A DNA stretch of 5,904 bases from Candidatus Zhuqueibacterota bacterium (lineage in GTDB: Bacteria; Zhuqueibacterota; Zhuqueibacteria; Zhuqueibacterales; Zhuqueibacteraceae), in assembly GCA_013361015.1 (NCBI GenBank), contig JABWAN010000395.1, positions 1-5,904 on the forward strand, in the 5' to 3' direction. Shown in pieces: positions 1 to 5,284 of this stretch (the stretch's first letter is position 1; each line of letters starts with the position of its first letter). A model generated the notes under the pieces. That model did not search any database, was not told where the DNA came from, and saw only the letters and a list, made by a program, of their open reading frames with translations. The translations under genes and the position numbers were made by a program.

Positions 1-56
1 ACTAGCCCCCTCGGTAAACAAGCGGAGACGACACTCAAGAACGCGCAGCGACAAAC

Positions 57-83
57 AAAAAAACGCGGCACCGTATTGCCACG
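57..83 (-). terminator. Rho-independent terminator after the amidohydrolase gene
   Basis: Read on the minus strand, CGTGGCA (83-77) pairs with TGCCGCG (70-64) across a six-base loop. This gives a 7-bp stem with one G-U pair, followed directly by seven T (63-57). It lies 46 bases past the amidohydrolase stop codon, where an intrinsic terminator is expected. The 56 bases beyond it, to the left edge, show no gene or other structure I can support. Confidence 0.75.
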
Positions 84-128
84 CAAGCCGGGCGGCAACC
101 ACACGTAACCGAGGCATTGCCGGTTGCT

Positions 129-998
129 TCACGCGGAAGTGGAGAGGGCGCCGCAGGCATGCAACAAGCGCAGAGCGTTTTCAGAGAGGATGGCGGCTTT
201 GGTCTCTTGTGGAATTGGCAGCGCGAGGAAATCTTCGACATTCCTGCGCATGTCCCTCACGCCGGGGCTGGGCCAGTCCGTGCCCCACAAAGTTTTGTTT
301 GCGATTTCTGCGAGGCGCGGCACATACTCCAACAGTTTTTTGGGTGGAATGCCGGAGATATCGATGTGAATATTTTTGTGGCGGCGCAGCAGAAAGAAAG
401 TCGTTTCCGTGTGCAGCGGCCGGCCCGCGTGCGCAATGATGATCTGCAAATTCGGAAAGTCGACGGCGACGTCGTCGATCGGCATGGTATCCGCGAACAC
501 GTTGCGCGCGCCCGGAAAAATGCTCGTGCCGCCATGAAACATGACGAGCATGTTCTCCTGCTCGGCGCGACGATATAGCGCTTCCTGCGCCGTGTTGCCG
601 TAGCGATACGCATTCGCGGCGATATTCTGATGCGGCGGATGCACTTTCAGACAGCGGAGGCCGAGCTTGAGCAGGCGCGCCATTTCCGCTTCGACGTTGT
701 CGCAGAAACGCGGATGCACACCGCCGAACGCGATGAGCCGCCGGGGGTCTGCTTTGCAATAATTCGCGACGAAGTCGTTGGTGGTTGAAGTAAAACCCAT
801 AAGATCGGGACTGGGATAATTGATCAAGCCCACGCGCTCCACTTCGTTGGCATCGAGAAATTCCAAAAACGCTTTCGGAGATTGCAAATACTCCTCGATC
901 GCCGCCAGGTCGTTGCGGCCGGCCAGCATCAAATCGCGCACACCGGGTTTGAGCTGTTCCCACGGTTGAATGTGAACGTGAATGTCGATGATCGTCAT
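129..998 (-). CDS. Metal-dependent amidohydrolase (Amidohydro_2 / ACMSD-like TIM barrel)
   Basis: This 289-residue protein is predicted to be a cytoplasmic hydrolase or decarboxylase of the amidohydrolase superfamily. The metal-site residues are all visible: HxH at His7 and His9 directly after the first beta strand, a lysine in CLKVHPP (Lys118), His155 in MFHGG, His190 in IIAHAG and Asp241 in WGTDWP. Its length and the HAG and GTDWP motifs fit the Amidohydro_2 branch, which includes aminocarboxymuconate-semialdehyde decarboxylase and uncharacterised metal hydrolases; the substrate cannot be read from the sequence. I chose the ATG at 998 because family members begin just before the HxH strand. 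The frame stays open upstream to a TTG at 1160, but that stretch is basic, full of hairpins and unlike the family. No good SD precedes the ATG. The gene follows the GDYXXLXY gene by 158 bp and ends before a strong terminator, so it may be its own unit. Confidence 0.9.
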   Translation of the reverse strand: MTIIDIHVHIQPWEQLKPGVRDLMLAGRNDLAAIEEYLQSPKAFLEFLDANEVERVGLINYPSPDLMGFTSTTNDFVANYCKADPRRLIAFGGVHPRFCDNVEAEMARLLKLGLRCLKVHPPHQNIAANAYRYGNTAQEALYRRAEQENMLVMFHGGTSIFPGARNVFADTMPIDDVAVDFPNLQIIIAHAGRPLHTETTFFLLRRHKNIHIDISGIPPKKLLEYVPRLAEIANKTLWGTDWPSPGVRDMRRNVEDFLALPIPQETKAAILSENALRLLHACGALSTSA

Positions 999-1008
999 GA
1001 GGTGTTGT

Positions 1009-1037
1009 CTTTTAGGAGCACAGACGATTTTTCTCAA
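1009..1037 (-). promoter_or_regulatory. Candidate sigma-70-like promoter of the amidohydrolase gene
   Basis: On the minus strand a TTGAGA (1037-1032) is followed after exactly 17 bases by TAAAAG (1014-1009), a fair -35/-10 pair (5/6 and 4/6 to the E. coli consensus). The -10 box ends only 10 bases before the ATG at 998, so a transcript from it would have almost no leader. That would agree with the lack of a clear SD. This is a motif match by eye, and the sigma factor preferences of this organism are unknown. Confidence 0.35.
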
Positions 1038-1043
1038 ATCGTC
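1023..1043. promoter_or_regulatory. Perfect 8-bp dyad overlapping the -35 box (operator or hairpin)
   Basis: GACGATTT (1023-1030) and AAATCGTC (1036-1043) are exact inverted repeats around five bases. The 21-bp span suits a dimeric helix-turn-helix repressor, and the dyad covers the -35 box of the candidate amidohydrolase promoter. As RNA it could form an 8-bp hairpin. That hairpin excludes a second one, TCTCAAA (1032-1038) with TTTGAGA (1051-1057). A third small perfect hairpin, CTCCGC/GCGGAG, sits at 1071-1085. Function is inferred from position only. Confidence 0.35.
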
Positions 1044-1156
1044 ATGGCCGTTTGAGATGATTCGCTCGCGCTCCGCTTTGCGGAGTGGCGCGGAAAAAGT
1101 TTGGACGGAGCGGCGTGGTTTTGCTCTGCGAGCGCACTGCTCTGAGCCGCGGTATT

Positions 1157-1780
1157 TCAAAATAACTTTTCGCGATAGCGTTCTTTTCCATTCACCAACA
1201 CCGCTTGAATACCGGCGTTGCCGAACCGGTCAATGGCGACGCGCATGGCAATGGTTTCGTCTTCGTTCGGCTGTTCCAAAACGCGACCCTGGCCTTCGGG
1301 CACGAAGTAGTTTTCAATGCCGTAACGCACGTTGATTTGCGTCACGATTTTGCCCTCGTGCTTTTGTTGCAGTGTATCGAGCCAGGCTTCGCTTGGAAGA
1401 CTGTCCGGCACGGAGGCTGTGAGCCAGGCATCTTCAACCACCCATTCGACTTCACCTTTGAGGACGACTTGCTGCGCCGTGTGCGACGGGCGTTGGCGGT
1501 GCACGGAGATGGGTTTGGCATCGGTTTCACCGGGCTGCAAGAGCACAAATACTTGCTCATGCTTTTTGAAATTGCGATCGCCGGCAACACTGTCCAAACG
1601 CAGCGTGCTGATTTTGTAGTTCAGTTGCACGTAATCGCCGCGAAAGAGCGAGCGCGGGTCGATGGGCGCGGTGGCCAAAACTACGGGCGTGCCGGTGGCA
1701 AGCGTCCATTGCTTCTTCGCGATCATTGCAAGCAACACCAGCGTTTGCAGGAGCACGACGAGCACAAGCTGCCGCTTCAT
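1157..1780 (-). CDS. GDYXXLXY domain protein, membrane-anchored
   Basis: This 207-residue protein starts with a short basic stretch and one hydrophobic helix (about residues 4-21), so most of it probably faces the periplasm. It carries the family signature GDYVQLNY at residues 48-55, just after the conserved region PIDPRSLFRGDY, and the second conserved block RYGIENYFVPEGQG at about 152-165. The function of the family is unknown. Members are commonly encoded next to DUF2157 or DUF4401 membrane proteins, as here. The start is the ATG at 1780, which overlaps the TGA of the upstream gene by four bases (ATGA), with an AAGGGGG SD (1793-1787) six bases before it. This indicates translational coupling. 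The frame is open further upstream, but only inside the DUF2157 gene. The length is normal for the family. Confidence 0.88.
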   Translation of the reverse strand: MKRQLVLVVLLQTLVLLAMIAKKQWTLATGTPVVLATAPIDPRSLFRGDYVQLNYKISTLRLDSVAGDRNFKKHEQVFVLLQPGETDAKPISVHRQRPSHTAQQVVLKGEVEWVVEDAWLTASVPDSLPSEAWLDTLQQKHEGKIVTQINVRYGIENYFVPEGQGRVLEQPNEDETIAMRVAIDRFGNAGIQAVLVNGKERYREKLF

Positions 1781-3147
1781 GGCCGGCCCCCTTCGCCGCG
1801 TTGGGCGAGAATTTGTTCGGTGAATTTGCGGCGCTGCTTTTCGAGCAAGTAGCCGCCGCCGAGCAATAGAATTCCGCCCACCATAAAAAAGAAGGAGCGA
1901 TTCAGCAGCGTCCAGAACGTATCGAAATAGCGCGTGACCATTCCCGCGGCGAAGAAGACGAACGCAGTGTTGACGAGGTATCGATCCTGTTGTGCCATGC
2001 CCGAATAGATGAGCCACACCAGCCCGGCAAAGAAGAGGAGATTGCAGCCGATCGCCGCCAGGTCGCTGTACTGGTTTGGAATGAAAAGATTGACGGCCAG
2101 CAAGGCGAGAATGGCGGCCAGTAGTGCTCTTCCCCAAACTAAATATGTGAGCGACGCTAGTTGCGATACGCGCCGGCGATGCCAAATCGCCAAACCCATC
2201 AAACCAAAGAGCAGAATGCCGGTTGTGAGCCGCCAAAAAGCTGCGGCGGGGCGCGGCGAGTAGGTTTCTTGCGGGTGCAAGTCGTGCAGGCCGGGAAAGG
2301 TCAAAGCGTAGAAGACGAGCAACGCGGCGAGCGCCGCATAACGTTGCACGGGCGCGCTGAATTCCCGCACCGCGTCATAGGTCGCCATCAGCATGCCGGC
2401 AAGCATCAAACCGAGATAGACGAGAAAATAAATCTGCAAAAGAAAGAGGCTCGCGCCGCGCAGGGATATTTCCGCATTCCACGCGAGATTGAGATAAGTA
2501 AACAGGCTCCACGGCATGAACGACAACAACGCCCAATGCCAAGCCGTCCGCCATTTTCTTTGGAAGATGAGGACCGCTGAGAGTACCCACACGAGCAGAA
2601 AAGGCCAGTGCAGTTTGTCCTCGAACTCAAAAATCTCCATGCCGGTCCACAACGTCGCGAGCGCGAGGGCGGCGAGCAGTGCGGGCTGGGAGCGCAAAAG
2701 ATAAGCAACCAGCAAGCCGCCCAAGGACCACAGTAGCACGCCGTTGGGATAGTGTTCGTCGATGTGATAGATTTGCGCGATGAGCATAATGTTCGCGCCG
2801 AAAAGAATGACGCCAAGGAGCAACAGCGCTTGACTGAGCAGGGGAGAATTTTTGCGAGGCTCGAGGTAATGCGCCAGGCCATAAGCGCTCCACATCGCGC
2901 CGAAGAGAATGAGGAGTTTGACGAGCTTGGGCATCACGCTCCAATTAGCCGCGAAGAATGTGATGACCCCCGTGCCCAGCAGCAATACACCCAGCATCGA
3001 AAACGCGGAGACGGGATAGCGCGTTGCGCTCGTGCGTGCGCCGATATAATCGAGAATGGGTTGCTGTTGTTCGGCATGGAGCAGGCCGCGCTCGACCCAT
3101 TGCGGCAGTTCATGTTGCAAGCGTTTTAAAAATCTGTTCTCACGCAT
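1777..3147 (-). CDS. DUF2157 polytopic membrane protein
   Basis: This is an inner-membrane protein of 456 residues. A soluble N-terminal segment (about 1-45, with LPQWVERGLL at 14-23) comes before roughly 13-14 hydrophobic helices between residues 46 and 435, and a basic C-terminal tail follows. Family hallmarks are FFAANWS at 64-70, the block around IAQIYHIDEHYPNGVLLWSL (about 123-142) and the C-terminal RYFDTFWTLLNRSFFFMVGG region (406-425). DUF2157 has no established biochemical role. Its usual partner, a GDYXXLXY protein, follows directly with a 4-bp overlap, so the two probably act together at the membrane. The start ATG has a good SD, AGGAAG at 3160-3155, seven bases upstream. A gap of 141 bp holding a long palindrome separates it from the esterase gene. 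The sequence is intact, with no frameshift. Confidence 0.9.
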   Translation of the reverse strand: MRENRFLKRLQHELPQWVERGLLHAEQQQPILDYIGARTSATRYPVSAFSMLGVLLLGTGVITFFAANWSVMPKLVKLLILFGAMWSAYGLAHYLEPRKNSPLLSQALLLLGVILFGANIMLIAQIYHIDEHYPNGVLLWSLGGLLVAYLLRSQPALLAALALATLWTGMEIFEFEDKLHWPFLLVWVLSAVLIFQRKWRTAWHWALLSFMPWSLFTYLNLAWNAEISLRGASLFLLQIYFLVYLGLMLAGMLMATYDAVREFSAPVQRYAALAALLVFYALTFPGLHDLHPQETYSPRPAAAFWRLTTGILLFGLMGLAIWHRRRVSQLASLTYLVWGRALLAAILALLAVNLFIPNQYSDLAAIGCNLLFFAGLVWLIYSGMAQQDRYLVNTAFVFFAAGMVTRYFDTFWTLLNRSFFFMVGGILLLGGGYLLEKQRRKFTEQILAQRGEGGRP

Positions 3148-3154
3148 GAGGGTT

Positions 3155-3160
3155 CTTCCT
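3155..3160 (-). promoter_or_regulatory. Ribosome binding site of the DUF2157 gene
   Basis: AGGAAG, within GAGGAAGA, lies seven bases before the ATG at 3147 and supports that start. The T-rich stretch just upstream (about 3175-3162 on the minus strand) separates it from the palindrome. Confidence 0.6.
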
Positions 3161-3177
3161 CAAAAGAAAAATTTTCC

Positions 3178-3243
3178 CAACGGATAGAAACCACGCAGCG
3201 GATGAAAGAACCTCTTTATCCGTTGCGTTGTTCCTGTCCGTTG
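3178..3243. repeat. Long imperfect palindrome between the esterase and DUF2157 genes
   Basis: The left arm 3178-3208 and the right arm 3214-3243 are inverted copies of each other, with 26 of 30 positions matching, one bulged base and a five-base loop. Two of the mismatches would be G-U pairs in plus-strand RNA. Each arm itself holds two copies of a CAACGGAT-like unit (CAACGGAT, CAGCGGAT, and inverted ATCCGTTG, GTCCGTTG). On the minus strand the structure is followed by GGGAAAATTTTTCTTTT. It could therefore attenuate read-through from the esterase gene, but the T-run is not directly at the stem as in a classic terminator. The nested units look more like a dispersed intergenic palindrome of the REP type; I see no second copy in this window. 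Confidence 0.6.
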
Positions 3244-3288
3244 CCCACCCTTCTGCATAAACAAAAATCATTCGAGCAGGCTGCTGGC

Positions 3289-4062
3289 TCATTTCATCAA
3301 CCTCTGCGCGAAGAGCCAGCGCCACAAATCCTCCTCCGCATAAGCGCGGTCCCACGAATTGTGCTCGACGCCTTCATATTCGGTGTATTTGACGCTGCCG
3401 CCGAGCGCGCGCAACGCCGCGGCCATGTTGCGCGATTCAGTCACCGGAATCGTGCGGTCCGCGCTGCCATGAAAAATCCACACGGGTGTTTTGCCGATTT
3501 TCTGCGCGAGGGTTTCGTAGGGCTTGTCTTTGGGCACTTGAGCAATGACGTGCGGTGGAAATGGAAAAGTGCGCGGCGGAACCACGCCGCCACAAACCGG
3601 CACGAGCGCGGCGAATTTTCCGGGGTTGCGGCTGGCGATATAGAATGTGCCATACCCGCCCATTGAAAGCCCGGTCAAATACACGCGGCCGCGATCGCCA
3701 TGAAATTCTGCAATCGTTTGTTCGAGCGCCTGCAAGGCTTGTTGCTCCATGTCGGCAATCCAAACTTCGCCCCAATGGCATTGCGGCAGCACGACGAGGC
3801 CCGGAAACGTTTCCATTTGCCGGCGCAAAACCGGGCCCAGTCCGGTTCCGGTTTGCATGGTGCAATCGTTGCCGCGCTCGCCGGCGCCGTGCAAGAAGAG
3901 CAGCACCGGCCATTTCTGTTTCGGCGAATATTGCTGCGGAACGAAAACTTGATAGCAGTATTCGTTCCGGCCGAGCGTCACTTTGCGCTGCAGAAAACCC
4001 GTTTCAGAAGAGGGCGTGGGCACAGTGAAAGCGGTCACGAGCAGCATAAGAAGGTGGATCAT
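3289..4062 (-). CDS. Secreted alpha/beta-hydrolase esterase (prolyl-oligopeptidase-like / PHB-depolymerase-like)
   Basis: This 257-residue serine hydrolase probably cleaves an ester or similar bond outside the cytoplasm. A hydrophobic N-terminus (residues 2-14) looks like a signal peptide. The oxyanion-hole segment is LFLHGAGERG (55-64), the nucleophile Ser133 lies in GLSMGG, the acid is Asp202 in HGSADRTIP, and the base is His234 in GVEHNSW. The triad is thus complete and in the usual order. The HGAGERG motif and the compact size match small esterases annotated as prolyl oligopeptidase family, dienelactone hydrolase-like or phospholipase/carboxylesterase; the natural substrate is not evident. 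The ATG at 4062 has AGGAAG at 4072-4067, four bases upstream, slightly close. The gene begins 27 bp after the membrane-protein gene, so co-transcription is likely. The reading frame is intact. Confidence 0.88.
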   Translation of the reverse strand: MIHLLMLLVTAFTVPTPSSETGFLQRKVTLGRNEYCYQVFVPQQYSPKQKWPVLLFLHGAGERGNDCTMQTGTGLGPVLRRQMETFPGLVVLPQCHWGEVWIADMEQQALQALEQTIAEFHGDRGRVYLTGLSMGGYGTFYIASRNPGKFAALVPVCGGVVPPRTFPFPPHVIAQVPKDKPYETLAQKIGKTPVWIFHGSADRTIPVTESRNMAAALRALGGSVKYTEYEGVEHNSWDRAYAEEDLWRWLFAQRLMK

Positions 4063-4089
4063 CGTGCTTCCTATTTCGAAAGTCAGAGA

Positions 4090-5019
4090 TCATTCCAACG
4101 CCGGCGCGAGGCCTTCGAGATCGAGATTCTGCGCCGGTGTAGAAGTTATGGGAGCCGTTGCCGCGGCGTGTTGTTGATAAAGAAAAGTCTCACCGGCATA
4201 GAGCGCGAGCTTGAGGGCCATGCGCGCGAGCACATAAAATTGCTGCAAAAGAAAAAGCAGCAAAACGATGAACATATTTGAGGCCGAGAAACTATTCGCG
4301 AGTGGATTGTAGAGCGCCAGCAACAATGCTCCGGCGATAAACATGAACAACCCCAAGCCGAAGGTGGTGAGAAAATTGTCAAAGGCGAATTTGATGCCCT
4401 GCCAAATCGCGACACGCATTTTGTGCTCTTCATGCAGCACGGTGTGAACGCGCGCATAGTCGAAGATCATGCCGAATAGAATTACACTGAGCGCCGTGAT
4501 TGCGAGGCGCACCCAGCTCCCCAAATAAGTGATACTTTGATAGGCGTCTTTGCCCCATACTAGGCGCTGCACCCCGGTCTCCAAAAACTGCACGCAAAAC
4601 AAAATGCCGAGCAGGGGAACGGCGTACAACGCCAGGCGCACGAATCTGCCGAAGTGTGCCGCGGCGCCGCTCCAAAACTGTTGGGAAGTATAACGCTCCT
4701 GCGTTGCGAAAATCGTGAAGGCGCCGCCGGAGAGAAACAACCCGAAGAGCCAGTAGAGGCCGGGCACAACCAGCAGCATGGCCCTTTGTGTCGTCAGCAC
4801 AGCTTCATTACCGCCGAAAAATTCAAAAACAAAGTCCATATCCAAAGCGCCGCCGAGCTTTGCCCCCATTTGACTGTCGCCGATATAATTTGAAAGCATG
4901 GCGCGAAAGGGCAGCAGCAAAATCAAGCCGAATAGAAAATTGGCGAGATAAAACACGAACACCATGCGCCGGTTTGCGCGCAGGTGAGCGAATCCGTGTT
5001 TGAGGCTGGGGATGAGCAT
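4090..5019 (-). CDS. Six-helix membrane protein of unknown function
   Basis: I do not recognise a family for this 309-residue protein. It has about six hydrophobic helices (roughly 19-42, 80-105, 127-147, 168-188, 215-238 and 248-270). A short basic N-terminus precedes them, and a hydrophilic tail rich in Ala, Thr and Pro (about 284-309) follows. The stretch FDYARVHTVLHEEHKMRVAIW after helix 4 and the segment up to FDNFLTTFG before helix 5 form a loop. This layout resembles uncharacterised integral membrane proteins that are sometimes linked to DUF4013 or the YIP1 superfamily; that is only an impression. The ATG at 5019 has a well-placed AAGGAA (5033-5028), eight bases upstream. The esterase gene follows after 27 bp, suggesting an operon. 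No catalytic residues are apparent. Confidence 0.8.
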   Translation of the reverse strand: MLIPSLKHGFAHLRANRRMVFVFYLANFLFGLILLLPFRAMLSNYIGDSQMGAKLGGALDMDFVFEFFGGNEAVLTTQRAMLLVVPGLYWLFGLFLSGGAFTIFATQERYTSQQFWSGAAAHFGRFVRLALYAVPLLGILFCVQFLETGVQRLVWGKDAYQSITYLGSWVRLAITALSVILFGMIFDYARVHTVLHEEHKMRVAIWQGIKFAFDNFLTTFGLGLFMFIAGALLLALYNPLANSFSASNMFIVLLLFLLQQFYVLARMALKLALYAGETFLYQQHAAATAPITSTPAQNLDLEGLAPALE

Positions 5020-5027
5020 TTTATGCG

Positions 5028-5033
5028 TTCCTT
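5028..5033 (-). promoter_or_regulatory. Ribosome binding site of the six-helix membrane protein
   Basis: AAGGAA ends eight bases before the ATG at 5019 and supports this start. The 169-bp gap upstream presumably holds the promoter, but I found no convincing -35/-10 pair; TAAGAT at about 5067-5062 is a possible -10 box without a matching -35. Confidence 0.5.
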
Positions 5034-5082
5034 ATGAATGGTTCAAATTCAATGAGTGCCATCTTAGGAGACATTCTTTGAC

Positions 5083-5144
5083 CGCGAATTAACGCCTGTG
5101 TTCGTTAGGGTTTTTCATTCGCGAAAATTCGCGCTCATCAGCGC
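5083..5144. repeat. Intergenic block of TTCGCG/CGCGAA repeats
   Basis: The gap before the membrane-protein gene contains CGCGAATT at 5083-5090, then ATTCGCG twice (5117-5123 and 5127-5133) separated by AAA. The first unit is inverted relative to the others, and CGCGAA-AA-TTCGCG (centre about 5125) is itself a palindrome. A small hairpin GCGCT/AGCGC follows at 5131-5144. It looks like an interspersed, structured intergenic element rather than coding DNA. It may also serve as the 3' end of the upstream message, but there is no T-run to call a terminator. Confidence 0.4.
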
Positions 5145-5188
5145 ATAAAGAACTTTCTTCTGATTGGTGGCGGCGCATCGGAGAGGCG

Positions 5189-5284
5189 CTAGAAAATCAA
5201 CTCAAAGCCCGGCAGCACGAGCCACTCGGGCTGTTCGAGCAGGAATTGCATCCAAAACAAAAAGCGCGCGCTCAATTTGTTCGT
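5189..5284 (-). pseudogene. C-terminal tail of an unidentified protein, 5' part missing
   Basis: In a frame different from cas1, the minus strand encodes about 31 residues that read like a genuine protein end: TNKLSARFLFWMQ, then FLLEQPEWLVLPGFELIF and a TAG stop at 5189. Hydrophobic and aromatic residues with a final Phe are seen at the ends of outer-membrane beta-barrels, so a barrel protein is one possibility, but I cannot name a family. Base composition (about 52% GC) fits the genes to the left. Upstream, beyond about 5284, the same frame runs into the GC-rich block and then out of frame through cas1, and no plausible N-terminal part remains. It is therefore a remnant, or a gene cut by an assembly join. 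Confidence 0.5.

Noticed and set aside
117..578. Plus-strand open frames opposite the amidohydrolase, and similar ones across the window (for example 1205-1852 and 3700-4281)
   Set aside because: They are mirror frames of well-supported minus-strand genes and show no recognisable domains or ribosome binding sites.
999..1160. N-terminal extension of the amidohydrolase to a TTG at 1160 overlapping the upstream stop (TTGA)
   Set aside because: The extra 54 residues are basic and unlike the family, the region is full of inverted repeats, and the HxH strand normally sits at the very N-terminus.
1781..2236. Upstream extension of the GDYXXLXY frame to 2236
   Set aside because: It lies wholly inside the DUF2157 gene in another frame, and the ATGA-overlap start at 1780 is followed at once by the expected membrane anchor.
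3244..3288. Terminator directly after the esterase stop (AGCAGCCTGCT followed by ATTTTTG)
   Set aside because: The stem is only four or five base pairs with too small a loop, and the T-run is displaced.
5020..5188. CRISPR array near cas1
   Set aside because: The repeated TTCGCG units are 7 bases long with spacing of a few bases, far from the roughly 32-base repeats and 33-36-base spacers of type I-C arrays.
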